A DNA stretch of 64,000 nucleotides from Pseudomonadota bacterium (GTDB lineage Bacteria; Pseudomonadota; Gammaproteobacteria; Acidiferrobacterales; Acidiferrobacteraceae), in the NCBI GenBank assembly GCA_021785035.1, contig JAJYGP010000025.1:220351-284350 (forward strand), given 5' to 3'. Within the stretch, counting starts at the first letter, position 1. Each line of letters starts with the position of its first letter. Under the pieces are notes generated by a model. That model saw nothing but the letters and a program-made list of their open reading frames with translations. It did no database searches and had not been told where the DNA came from. The translations under genes were made by a program, and so were the position numbers. Of the stretch, positions 36,379 through 44,451 are shown piece by piece.

Positions 36379-36812
36379 AAGCCGCTCCTGTGTGCCGTGC
36401 ACTGTGAGAACGTGCTTATGATGATATACGGAACGAGAGAGGTCAGAATGTCGCGTGGCTGACAAATGCCCAATCATGTTGGAAATAGAGATTGCCTCGA
36501 CAAAAATACGGAATAAAGGTGTCGATCATGAACACGGAACGATTGGTGACCTGTCGTAAGCGAAGTTATGTGCAAAACCTCAAAGATCCGGGTGTCGCGA
36601 AGCAAGCGCATGGGCCTAGGTTCGCGGGCTGGACCGGAAAAGTCCGATTGGAAAAAAAATACTTACAAATAGTCCGGATTTTACTAGGCCGCGAAATGAC
36701 GCAGCGCAGTGACCCAGCGGCCGATGAAGAAGTACGCTGGTCGCATACCGGACTCACCCGGCCACTGTGGGCGTGGCACCTTCGTTTACTTGATGACGGC
36801 AGGAGGTGAAGA
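36379..36812. promoter_or_regulatory. Divergent promoter region, with a doubtful 93-codon ORF
   Basis: This 434-base gap separates the DUF3604 gene (minus) and the Crp-type regulator (plus), so it should hold both promoters and perhaps the regulator's operator. An ORF at 36528-36809 (plus) reads MNTERLVTCRKRSY and so on; its end contains the AGGAGGTGA that serves as SD of the regulator. It has no SD of its own and no recognisable domain, so I do not call it a gene. Confidence 0.5.
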
Positions 36813-37514
36813 ATGCTTCGCCATGACAGCACGAACCTTGTCAGCCATGACCCGCTGTTGACGGTACCTTCGAGCGTTTTGGAGCAGCTTGATAAGGGCG
36901 ACCTTCAAAATCTATTGGCGATTGGGAAAACTCGACAATACCCAAAAGGTGGGTATATTTTTTCCGCCGGCGATTCAAGTGACAGCGTGTATGTTCTACA
37001 AAGCGGTCAGATCAAGGTGTTTCAGATAACCGCCGAAGGCCGCCACGTTATTCTATGGTTTTGTTTTTGTGGTGAGGTGTTCGGTTTGGCAGAGGCAGTA
37101 TACGGTGGTGGACGGGTATTGAGCGCGCAGGCTTGCGAAGATTGTACTGTCTTGTGCGTGCCTCGGAAGGAGTTCAATGCCTATACGGAAACGCATGGAC
37201 GGGCCGCTTTGGTCATGATGCGCGTACTGGCCTGCCGCGCACGAGTGTTGGGCGACATGCTTGTGAATCTCGTTAACGATGATGTCAATACCCGTATTAC
37301 CAAACTGATATTGCGGTTAAGTGCCTGTTACGGGATTCGAACTGGAAATGAGGTGCACCTCAATATACGTATGACCCATCAGGAGATCGCCGACATGGTG
37401 GGAAGTAGTCGGCAGACCGTCACGAAAATTCTTGGGCAGTTACAGTGTAACGGGTTGCTTAGCATCCGCAATCACCGGATTCGTATTCACGGTCCAGAGC
37501 TTATGTCAGAGTGA
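36813..37514 (+). CDS. Crp/Fnr-family transcription regulator, cysteine-rich
   Basis: A protein of 233 residues with an SD AGGAGG before the ATG. Residues 25-130 are a cyclic-nucleotide-binding-type fold (YPKGGYIFSAGDSSDSVYVLQSGQIKVF), then a dimerisation helix and a winged helix-turn-helix (MTHQEIADMVGSSRQTVTKIL). It carries eight cysteines: 84 and 86 (FCFCGEVFG), 108, 111 and 115 (ACEDCTVLCV), 141, 172 and 212. The cAMP-binding Arg-Ser is not evident, so it does not look like a classical Crp. The Cys cluster suggests a metal, thiol or sulfur sensor (inference). Divergent from the DUF3604 gene. Confidence 0.88.
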   Translation: MLRHDSTNLVSHDPLLTVPSSVLEQLDKGDLQNLLAIGKTRQYPKGGYIFSAGDSSDSVYVLQSGQIKVFQITAEGRHVILWFCFCGEVFGLAEAVYGGGRVLSAQACEDCTVLCVPRKEFNAYTETHGRAALVMMRVLACRARVLGDMLVNLVNDDVNTRITKLILRLSACYGIRTGNEVHLNIRMTHQEIADMVGSSRQTVTKILGQLQCNGLLSIRNHRIRIHGPELMSE

Positions 37515-38032
37515 CGAAACAGCGCCTAAGTTTTTGTCGGCGACTTGATGAGAACAAAACAAAGACGAGACAGACTGTTTGTAATCGCCGTGATAAGCGG
37601 GAATCGCTTTGTTTTGATCAAGAGCGGCCTTTAGTGATTTCTCGTGCTCTAGAATTCGGCCGCCGTTTCGTCGGTGTCACCTAGGTCGACCGCGAACTCG
37701 ACACGACACCTGGGAATACGAGAAAAACGACTTAAAGCGCTTCACTTCCTTGAGCAAGGTGGTCAGGGGGCGGCTTGATTGTCGGTTAAAATGACGGCGG
37801 GGATGTTCGGCCCCCGGGGCGCCGGCGACAGTGGCAGGCGCGAGTCGTCGGCTGTCCCAGTGAGGTTACGCAGCTCGGGTCACAGGGGACTTTCCGAGCG
37901 ACTTGTCGGAGTCGATTTGCATATAGTCAGTTTTTTTGTGACCAAGCGGCGAGACGAATGGATCATGATCCAGCCCGCGACTTAGGTCGCTTTTGAATTG
38001 CTTGAGACTTGAAATCATTGAGGTTTTGAATC
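37515..38032. other. Intergenic, no gene recognised
   Basis: A 518-base gap. A short ORF at 37779-37985 has no SD or recognisable motif. I see no strong terminator or promoter; TTGATCAA at 37615-37622 is only a short palindrome. Confidence 0.5.
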
Positions 38033-38527
38033 ATGTTCAAGACGAAAATACCACCACCGCTCTACGCGCTCGCCACGGCCTTGCTTGTTTATGCAGTTCA
38101 CCGCTTTCTGTCGGTTCCCATGGGTTTTCCTGTGGCAGTTGGGGGGTGGATGATCGCGTCGGTGGGCCTTATTCTGATTGCTTGGGCAGGGATGACGTTT
38201 CGACGGGCCCACACAACGATCAATCCCACCGTCCCATCGAGGGCCAGCCGGTTGGTGACCGAGGGGCCCTTCCGGTTCACGAGAAACCCTATGTATCTGG
38301 GTCTTGCTTTAATGCTCACCGGATGGGCGCTTTGGCTCAACAACTGGGTGGGGTTATTGGGCACACCGCTGTTTGTGGGGATGGTGACGATCCTGCAAAT
38401 TTCTTCAGAGGAGCAAGCCCTTCGGTCGCGCTTCGGGGAGGACTATATCAGTTACCAGCGGCGTGTCCATCGATGGTTCGGTCCGGTTAAAGCTGTCTTG
38501 CCGCGGCTGAATTCCAAGCGCAAGTAA
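38033..38527 (+). CDS. Isoprenylcysteine carboxyl methyltransferase-family membrane protein
   Basis: A protein of 164 residues with four membrane segments. The C-terminal half has the SAM-binding pattern of the ICMT/PEMT family: VTEGPFRFTRNPMYLGL, and then EEQALRSRFGEDYISYQRRVHRWFG. Members methylate carboxyl groups or lipids; the bacterial substrate is unknown. It has no clear link to neighbours. Confidence 0.8.
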   Translation: MFKTKIPPPLYALATALLVYAVHRFLSVPMGFPVAVGGWMIASVGLILIAWAGMTFRRAHTTINPTVPSRASRLVTEGPFRFTRNPMYLGLALMLTGWALWLNNWVGLLGTPLFVGMVTILQISSEEQALRSRFGEDYISYQRRVHRWFGPVKAVLPRLNSKRK

Positions 38528-38528
38528 G

Positions 38529-38557
38529 CGCGGCTAATAGCCGCTTGGCTAGCCGCG
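38529..38557 (+). terminator. Inverted repeat after the methyltransferase gene
   Basis: CGCGGCTA (38529-38536) and TAGCCGCG (38550-38557) form a perfect eight-base-pair stem directly after the stop. No U-run follows, so it may be a terminator-like or RNA-stabilising hairpin. Confidence 0.35.
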
Positions 38558-38666
38558 ATGCCCGCTTGGGCCACGGTCCACCGAGAGCTACACTCTAAAG
38601 GCGTTATTCTCAGGCCAAGTAGGAGGGTACGAGGAGACCCATCCGCCTCGGTACGAAAAAGGAGGC

Positions 38667-38852
38667 GTTTATACCATTTCCGAGAACCAGCTTGCCACAG
38701 GGCAGGACCAGACGAAAAGCGAGGTCGCTCGCGCACTATTGCGTCGACATATCGCGGTACGTGAGATGAAAGAAACCCGAAACAAGCTTCGTCCTTCTGC
38801 CGAGGTCACAGGTTATCTAACTGACGAGGACTTTTTCCGAGACATCTCTTAA
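38667..38852 (+). pseudogene. Remnant of a ribbon-helix-helix antitoxin
   Basis: Reading in frame, YTISENQLATGQDQ, then TKSEVARALLRRHIAVREM, then KLRPSAEVTGYLTDEDFFRDIS and stop. This is the pattern of CopG-like antitoxins (RSEVIREALRR...) with the toxin-binding tail YLTDEDVFRDIS common before PIN toxins. No start codon is present upstream and the N-terminal strand is missing, so it is a fragment. It ends in TAAGG, overlapping the toxin frame, as in intact pairs. Confidence 0.7.
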
Positions 38853-39255
38853 GGATTGTCCTCGACACCAATGCGCTCGCCAGCGGATGGGTGGGCCGCG
38901 CACGGTGTCATGATCTGCTTGACGCATTCTTATTGGACATATCGCGCTGCTCGGCGTCCCGGTGCATGAAAAGCTATTTAGAAGGCGGACCGCGAAATTT
39001 CCTGTTCCGGCACAGTGGTGACGCCAGATAGAGACTGCGCGAGATGCGCTTCAGCGGACACCTTCCGTGACCACGCCACTCGCTATCCCATCTCCGACCT
39101 TGACGATGCCCCCAATTCTGGCTTATGTGCTCGCTGCCCGGGCCGACATCTTTGTCACCGGTGATAAAGCGCTGCTTGGCATCCGCAAGATAGACGATAT
39201 GCCTATTGTGTCGCCGAGGCGGTTACGGTGGATACTTTCCAGTATAGGCGGATAG
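38852..39255 (+). pseudogene. Broken PIN-domain toxin (VapC-like)
   Basis: The start of a PIN domain is intact (RIVLDTNALASGW, with the acidic residue of the first motif) but the frame runs into a stop near 39029. The C-terminal part reappears in another frame: ILAYVLAARADIFVTGDKALLGIR ... DDMPIVSPRRLRWIL. At about 39105-39115 'SDLDDAP' and 'ILAYV' are separated by an extra base, consistent with a frameshift. The middle segment is also too short. The remnant sits directly after an antitoxin remnant. Confidence 0.8.
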
Positions 39256-39702
39256 CTAAAACTTTCCACGGCTCAGATGATGCCGCTTGGACCAGGCGCT
39301 GACACCGACCGGGGTGCCCGTGCCTTTAACCTATGCCATCCCCGATTCTGCCATCATTTATCAGGAGTTGAAGTGCAAGGGCGCGACCCCCGCGGCTAAT
39401 GAGCATGGGATGGGGTTTGCCCTCAAAAGTGTTCACGATCATGCGAGACGGGACGTCATCCTTCTGGCGAGGGGGGCTTATGGGTGTCGTCTCTTACGTC
39501 ACGCCGTTTTTGCCAAGTAAGCGGCAACCGCGCGGCTTGGGGGCGTCATAGTGGCGGGTGTTTTGAGGTTTGGTGCTCTCGGGGCGGCGATATCGGCTAA
39601 TATGGCGGGGTTTTGGGGAACTTAGGCGGCCTCGGGAGGTCTTTCGGCTGTGAGCCTGGGGGTGTGACCCGAACATCCCCGAACGTACGAGAGGAAGCAA
39701 CC
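39256..39702. other. Intergenic, no gene recognised
   Basis: A 447-base gap after the toxin remnant. ORF 39287-39520 (77 codons) has weak resemblance to an IS21-type start (SAIIYQELKCKGAT) but this is too little to call. A GAGGAAG SD serves the next gene. Confidence 0.45.
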
Positions 39703-40098
39703 ATGGATTATCAACAGGCAGAAAACCAACTGGCGGTGGTACAGCAGCAAACCCAAGCGAGCCTCCAAAAGCTTCAAGCGCTGGCCCAGAAGCTCACGGC
39801 CGCGGCCCCGGATCCGACCACCGGGCGTGAATGGGCCATGGATCTGCGGGAAGTGGCGCTGGCTGTACAGACCCAGGCCCAGAACAGCACGACGCTGGCC
39901 CAGCAAATGGCCGAGTACATCCGTCGTCTCGAAAGCGATGTAGCGACCCATCCAAGCCCCACGGTCCAACCCACGGGTTGGGCGAATCAGCCCCAGGCCG
40001 GTGGCGGGTTCTTAAGTTCCTTGACGAGCGGGCTCGGCATGGGCGCCGGCTTTGCGGTGGCGGACGACCTCGTGGGCGACCTATTTAACATGTTTTAG
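39703..40098 (+). CDS. Conserved hypothetical coiled-coil protein with Gly-rich tail
   Basis: ATG 39703 follows GAGGAAG and gives 131 residues; the track start at 39613 is too long. The N-terminal half is a Gln-rich coiled coil ([25 protein letters not shown]). The C-terminal end ([29 protein letters not shown]) resembles the glycine/alanine-rich tails of DUF2076-type proteins. Function unknown. The stop overlaps the convergent argH end by 18 bases. Confidence 0.72.
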   Translation: MDYQQAENQLAVVQQQTQASLQKLQALAQKLTAAAPDPTTGREWAMDLREVALAVQTQAQNSTTLAQQMAEYIRRLESDVATHPSPTVQPTGWANQPQAGGGFLSSLTSGLGMGAGFAVADDLVGDLFNMF

Positions 40099-41481
40099 CT
40101 GGGCCAGCCGTTCGTGGCCGCGGGCGACCGCGGCTCGAACCTGGCGGGGTGCCGTGCCCCCGAGATGATCGCGGGCTGCGAGCGATCCTTCCAGGGTCAG
40201 CACCGGGAAAATATCCTCCGCTATGAGAGGCGAACACGCTTTAAGGTCGGCCAGAGCGAGAGCCGAAAGGTCGACCTTTTGCTCGATGGCGAGCCGTACC
40301 GCCCGCCCGGCGGCCTCGTGAGCATCACGAAACGGCAGGCCCCGGCGCACGAGATAATCGGCAAGGTCGGTCGCTGTGGGATAGCCGCGGGTCGCCTCGA
40401 GCCGCATGCGATCCCTATGAAAGGTGGTGGTCGGCAGGAGCTCGGCAAGCGCGCGGAGTGAATCCTTTAGGGTGTCTAAAGTGTCAAAAAGCGGTTCTTT
40501 GTCTTCCTGGTTGTCTTTGTTGTAGGCCAAGGGTTGGCCTTTCATGAGGACCAAGAGGGCGGCCAAATGACCTATCACCCGGGCACTCTTGCCGCGCAAG
40601 AGCTCCGGGACGTCCGGGTTTTTCTTTTGCGGCATGATCGAGGATCCGGTGCAAAAGCCATCGGCAAGTTCGATGAAGCCAAACTGAGGCGTCGACCAGA
40701 GGACGAGTTCCTCGGCCATGCGCGACAAATGGACCATAACCAGGGCGGAGGCCGCGGTAAATTCGATTACGAAATCGCGATCGGAGACGGCATCGAGTGA
40801 GTTTTCCGCAGGGCACGAAAACCCAAGGGTACGGGCCACCATGTCCCGATCTATGGGAAAGCTTGTTCCAGCGAGAGCGCCGGCCCCGAGCGGCAGGACA
40901 TTGACGCGCTTACGGGCGTCTAGGAGGCGTTCTTGGTCGCGCAGGCTCATCTCAAACCAGGCGAGGATATGGTGGCCTAGGGTCACTGGTTGGGCGACCT
41001 GGAGGTGCGTGAAGCCGGGCATGATGGTGTCGGCCTCGCGCTCGGCGATCAATAAAAAGACCTGACCGAGCGCCTGGAGTTGGTCCAGAAGGGCGTCTAT
41101 GCCGTCACGCAGATAGAGACGCACCGTGGTGGCGACCTGATCGTTACGAGAGCGTGCGGTGTGGAGCTTTTTCCCGACCTCCCCAACGTGCTCAATGAGC
41201 GCCGCCTCGATATTCATATGGACATCTTCGCGTTCTATGGACCACGAGAAGCGGCCTTCGTCTATATCCTTTTCGACGGCAGCAAGTCCGGATACGATGG
41301 TAGCGGCCTCGTCTTGGCTTATGATGCCGACTGCGCCGAGCATGGTGGCATGGGCCTTCGAGCCCGCGATGTCGTGGCGATAGAGTCTATGGTCGAAGCT
41401 CACGGAGGCGGTAAAGGTCTCCACGAAGGCATCGGTCGGCTGGGTAAAGCGGCCTTTCCAGGCCTTCTCGGACGGGGGCAT
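40081..41481 (-). CDS. argH: Argininosuccinate lyase ArgH
   Basis: Start chosen at ATG 41481 ([17 protein letters not shown]; 466 residues), the usual N-terminus of the family; upstream starts at 41493 and 41559 lack an SD. The last step of arginine synthesis, cleaving argininosuccinate to arginine and fumarate. The signature [20 protein letters not shown] is intact, as are [19 protein letters not shown] and the His in [11 protein letters not shown]. The algZ-algR pair starts divergently 306 bases away, an arrangement seen in gammaproteobacteria. Confidence 0.96.
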   Translation of the reverse strand: MPPSEKAWKGRFTQPTDAFVETFTASVSFDHRLYRHDIAGSKAHATMLGAVGIISQDEAATIVSGLAAVEKDIDEGRFSWSIEREDVHMNIEAALIEHVGEVGKKLHTARSRNDQVATTVRLYLRDGIDALLDQLQALGQVFLLIAEREADTIMPGFTHLQVAQPVTLGHHILAWFEMSLRDQERLLDARKRVNVLPLGAGALAGTSFPIDRDMVARTLGFSCPAENSLDAVSDRDFVIEFTAASALVMVHLSRMAEELVLWSTPQFGFIELADGFCTGSSIMPQKKNPDVPELLRGKSARVIGHLAALLVLMKGQPLAYNKDNQEDKEPLFDTLDTLKDSLRALAELLPTTTFHRDRMRLEATRGYPTATDLADYLVRRGLPFRDAHEAAGRAVRLAIEQKVDLSALALADLKACSPLIAEDIFPVLTLEGSLAARDHLGGTAPRQVRAAVARGHERLAQLKHVK

Positions 41482-41594
41482 ACGGCTTCTCATATCCAAA
41501 GGGCCCTTATAGTAACGAACCCGACGGGCCACGTTAAGCGCCGAGGGCCGTTTTGCCATTTATCCGTTGGGGGGAGCCGATCATCGGTCTTGGA

Positions 41595-41623
41595 TTGAGA
41601 CCCTACCGTCCGTCCACTAGAGT
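41595..41623 (+). promoter_or_regulatory. Sigma-70-like promoter for the candidate sRNA
   Basis: TTGAGA (41595-41600), 17 bases, TAGAGT (41618-41623). The -35 differs from TTGACA by one base and the -10 matches TATAAT at four of six. Predicted start near 41630. Confidence 0.45.
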
Positions 41624-41629
41624 AGATCT

Positions 41630-41725
41630 CGTTGTTCCTGGGCCGGACTCTCCTTATGCACCCCCACCCCGAAATACCGGCCCAGGTTGCCGGTCCCCCG
41701 AGGAAAGACTCGGGGGACGCTTTTT
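41630..41725 (+). ncRNA. Candidate structured small RNA with intrinsic terminator
   Basis: A region of about 96 bases with no ORF, upstream of algZ. Hairpin 1: CCTGGGCCGG (41637-41646) pairs perfectly with CCGGCCCAGG (41677-41686), closing a 30-base loop that contains CTCCTTATGCACCCCCACCCC. Hairpin 2: GTCCCCCGAG (41693-41702), loop GAAAGA, CTCGGGGGAC (41709-41718), then GCTTTTTC, a textbook terminator. A promoter-like element precedes it at 41595-41623. The loop holds CUCCUU, complementary to Shine-Dalgarno AAGGAG. No plus-strand gene lies upstream that this terminator could serve. It could alternatively be an attenuated leader of algZ, whose ATG is 63 bases beyond the U-run. Confidence 0.6.
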
Positions 41726-41787
41726 CCTGGTAGTCTAGAAGGACCTCCCGTCTCGGCGGGCCTCTACCTTTAAGACTTAAGGTGGCA

Positions 41788-42867
41788 ATGAAGGATCAGA
41801 CTAGCTACTTTCTGCCCGACTTCGGTTCCCTAGCAATAGCTGCCAAGATTCTCCTCTTGGCGGAGGCCATTGCGGTCATATTTACGATCGGCCTCAATAA
41901 CCATGTCGGGCCTAAGGTCGTCAAAGACTTCGTGTTTTTGTCCACCTACACCCTCACTATCGCCGTGGCAAGCCTCTTTCTCATGCGGATCGCCAATCGC
42001 GGTCTGCGCAAACTGTCGGTGATCGTGGGATCGCTCACGGTGATTGCGCTTATGCAGATTGCGATCGTGGTCGTCACGGAGCTCATGATCTTGGCTCTTT
42101 ATAAGCTGCAGCTGATCCCCAGCCGTTGGCCCGATTGGCAAATGGCCGTGCTTGCCCATAGTCTTCTGATCGGCACAATCGTGATGTTGCTCGCTTTACG
42201 GCATTTGTTTGTCTCACATAACGCGCAAATAGACGCCAAAATGGAGCAGGAGGCCCGCATTCAGGCCTTGCAGTCGCGGATTCGCCCTCACTTTTTATTT
42301 AACAGTATGAACAGCATAGCGAGCCTTACAAGAAGCGATCCGCCACGCGCCGAGGCCGCCCTCCAGGACCTCGCCGATCTTTTTCGGGTGCTGTTGGCAG
42401 ACGCCCGCAAGCTCGTCCCGATATCGGCTGAGCAAGAGATATCGCGCCAATATCTTGAGATTGAGAAGCTCCGTCTTGGGGATCGTTTACAGGTGAACTG
42501 GACTGTGAGTAATGTCCCGCGCAATGCCCTTATTCCCACCCTCACCTTGCAACCGCTCCTCGAGAACGCCATATACCATGGCATAGAGCCGCGATTCGGG
42601 GGCGGGGTTGTGAAGGTCGAGCTATGGGGCGACAACGCCGGCACGCTCAATATCTTGATCAGTAATCCGGTTCCTGAAGTCCGCAAGCATGCCCACGGAC
42701 GGGGCAATAAAATCGCCATGGACAACATTCGTCAGCGCTTGTCTTCACATTTCTTTGAAGCAGCCACTTTGCAGACGTTCGAGGAAGGCGACCAGTACCA
42801 TGTCAAAATTAAAATGCCTATTGTCAAAAATCAGGGGGATCGATACCTAGCGGAGACATCACGATGA
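41788..42867 (+). CDS. algZ: LytS/AlgZ-type sensor histidine kinase
   Basis: ATG 41788 gives 359 residues; the preceding GTG at 41782 is less likely. Five or six hydrophobic segments form an N-terminal sensor (LAIAAKILLLAEAIAVIF, LVFLSTYTLTIAVASLFL region and following), then a His_kinase domain of the LytS type: QSRIRPHFLFNSMNSIASL (His in the PHFLFN motif), DLADLFRVLL, and LQPLLENAIYHGI (N box), with the ATP site HGRGNKIAMDNIRQRL. Partner of the response regulator just downstream, overlapping by four bases at the next frame and coupled with it. Confidence 0.88.
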   Translation: MKDQTSYFLPDFGSLAIAAKILLLAEAIAVIFTIGLNNHVGPKVVKDFVFLSTYTLTIAVASLFLMRIANRGLRKLSVIVGSLTVIALMQIAIVVVTELMILALYKLQLIPSRWPDWQMAVLAHSLLIGTIVMLLALRHLFVSHNAQIDAKMEQEARIQALQSRIRPHFLFNSMNSIASLTRSDPPRAEAALQDLADLFRVLLADARKLVPISAEQEISRQYLEIEKLRLGDRLQVNWTVSNVPRNALIPTLTLQPLLENAIYHGIEPRFGGGVVKVELWGDNAGTLNILISNPVPEVRKHAHGRGNKIAMDNIRQRLSSHFFEAATLQTFEEGDQYHVKIKMPIVKNQGDRYLAETSR

Positions 42868-42905
42868 GAGAGACGGGCGTGTCAGGCGAGCAGAGGAGGG
42901 AACCT

Positions 42906-43637
42906 ATGAAGGTTTTGATTGTGGACGATGAGAAATTGGCGCGCGACCGGCTCCGGGAACTGGTTGGGGAGATTGGCGAGCACACGGTGGTGGGCGAAGC
43001 CATGAACGGCAGTGAGGCCATAGAACAAACGGAGAGACTGAACCCGGACGTCTTGCTCATGGACATACGCATGCCCGGCATGGACGGGCTTGAGGCGGCC
43101 ATGCACCTCATGGGATTGGATGCGCCCCCGGGCGTCATCTTTACGACCGCCTACGACCAGCACGCTCTGGATGCGTTTGAGGTGAACGCGGTCGATTATC
43201 TCCTGAAGCCTATTCGCAAGGACCGTCTGGCGAAGGCCTTGAGTAAGGCCGGCAAGCTGACTTTGCAGCAGCTTCAGGATTTTAACCAAGCGCAAGATAC
43301 CCCAGTGGTGCGCACCCATCTCAGCGTGCATCTACGGGGAAATATTCGCCTCGTGCCGGTACAGGACGTACTCTACTTTTTAGCCGACAACAAGTATGTG
43401 ACGGTCAGAACTGCGAGCGAAGAACATTTGATCGAGGACTCGCTTGTAAACTTGGAGCGCGAATTCGGCGAAAGCTTTTTACGGATTCACAGAAACGCCC
43501 TGGTCGCGACGCCTTATATCAGCGGCATCGAGAAGGACGGTAGCGGCACCTGGCATGTGACTTTGAAAGGCCTCGAAAAGCGTCTTGCCGTGAGCCGCCG
43601 CCACGCCGCTGCGGTGCGGAGATGGGCACGCCGCTGA
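42906..43637 (+). CDS. algR: LytTR-type response regulator AlgR
   Basis: ATG 42906 follows AGGAGGG and gives 243 residues; the track start at 42864 overlaps algZ. The receiver domain (MKVLIVDDEKLARDRL; phospho-Asp in DVLLMDIRMPGMDG; Lys in DYLLKPIRKDRL) is followed by a LytTR DNA-binding domain (LVPVQDVLYFLADNKYVTVRT; LRIHRNALVAT). It acts with AlgZ; in Pseudomonas the pair controls alginate and type IV pilus genes, and the targets here are unknown. Confidence 0.9.
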   Translation: MKVLIVDDEKLARDRLRELVGEIGEHTVVGEAMNGSEAIEQTERLNPDVLLMDIRMPGMDGLEAAMHLMGLDAPPGVIFTTAYDQHALDAFEVNAVDYLLKPIRKDRLAKALSKAGKLTLQQLQDFNQAQDTPVVRTHLSVHLRGNIRLVPVQDVLYFLADNKYVTVRTASEEHLIEDSLVNLEREFGESFLRIHRNALVATPYISGIEKDGSGTWHVTLKGLEKRLAVSRRHAAAVRRWARR

Positions 43638-43640
43638 CTG

Positions 43641-44153
43641 TTACATGCGCCATAAGGCCGCGAGAGGTTGATCGAGGGCCCCGGGGGGAAGTGGCAGCTG
43701 ACGGTGGCGGATGTCGTCGAGAGTTTCGGCAATCCGCGCAAAGTCGTGCTGGAGCCGCCAATAAACCCGAGCCTGTCCACTGTTTTTTTCGAAGTCGGCG
43801 GTTTGACCAAAGGCTGTGCGTCCATGATCGGCGTAGTAAGACAACTGTCCGCGGGCCTTTAAGCGGTCCCGGAAAAAACCGCTCATAAAAAGCGTGTATT
43901 CGGCTAAGTGGCGGACGATGATCATTTCATAGCCACGACTGTCTTCTTGGGCGGCCCGTTGTTCCGTTAAAAATTGCACCAGCGTGGTGAGAGGACGTTG
44001 TTCGCTGTCGTTGAGAGGGTAGAGGGCATCCGTGCGCGCAAAGCGCGTCAGTAGGTCGCTCACGTAGGCGACGGTGGCGGGCTCGGCCATCCCAGCGCGC
44101 TTGAAGCCATGCTGAATATGGCGATGAAAGAACTGGTAGAGAGTCGGCGTCAT
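43641..44153 (-). CDS. Conserved hypothetical protein
   Basis: ATG 44153 follows GAGGAG and gives 170 residues; the track start is 21 residues longer. All-alpha composition with no transmembrane segment (LYQFFHRHIQHGFKRAGM, SRGYEMIIVRHLAEYTLFMSGFF, YYADHGRTAFGQ). I do not recognise the family. Its stop lies three bases from the convergent algR stop. Confidence 0.65.
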   Translation of the reverse strand: MTPTLYQFFHRHIQHGFKRAGMAEPATVAYVSDLLTRFARTDALYPLNDSEQRPLTTLVQFLTEQRAAQEDSRGYEMIIVRHLAEYTLFMSGFFRDRLKARGQLSYYADHGRTAFGQTADFEKNSGQARVYWRLQHDFARIAETLDDIRHRQLPLPPGALDQPLAALWRM

Positions 44154-44391
44154 GATGGTCTCCTCACGCGGTCCCAATTTTATTATAGTGAACGGGAAGC
44201 GAAGCGAAAGGGGCAATCGTCGCTTAGGTCTCGTTCTTTTCCGCGCGTCTCTCGTGGGGCGGGTGGCGTGCCCCGTACTCTTCCTTCAGCCTTGGCCCAC
44301 AGACCGCGACCGGACTAGAGATGCGCCGGGCACCTTTTCGGGGGCTAGCTCTGGCCTCCGTGGAGCGGAGGTGGGCGGCCCCTGGCGAGAA

Positions 44392-44419
44392 TTGACAGGG
44401 GGGGCGGCAAATGTATGAT
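44392..44419 (+). promoter_or_regulatory. Strong sigma-70 promoter upstream of purT
   Basis: TTGACA (44392-44397), 16 bases, TATGAT (44414-44419): perfect -35 and a -10 with one mismatch to TATAAT. The purT ATG is 33 bases beyond the -10. I see no clear purine-repressor box in the short leader. Confidence 0.75.
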
Positions 44420-44451
44420 GCCCCTCAATCTTGGGCCCCGTGGGAATTTGC

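Noticed and set aside
36528-36809. 93-codon ORF upstream of the Crp-type regulator
   Set aside because: No SD, no domain, and the frame simply reads through the regulator's own ribosome-binding site.
37325-37345. GGGATTCGAACTGG inside the Crp-type gene, like the T-arm of a tRNA
   Set aside because: It lies in a well-supported coding region (CYGIRTGNE) and no acceptor stem or other tRNA arms can be paired around it.
37610-37630. TTGATCAA as a possible Fnr or Crp half-site
   Set aside because: The Fnr site needs a four-base spacer between TTGAT and ATCAA; this is only an eight-base palindrome with no nearby gene start.
39287-39520. Possible IS21 transposase fragment (SAIIYQELKCKGAT)
   Set aside because: Only a few residues resemble the family start; no downstream catalytic motif, no terminal repeats.
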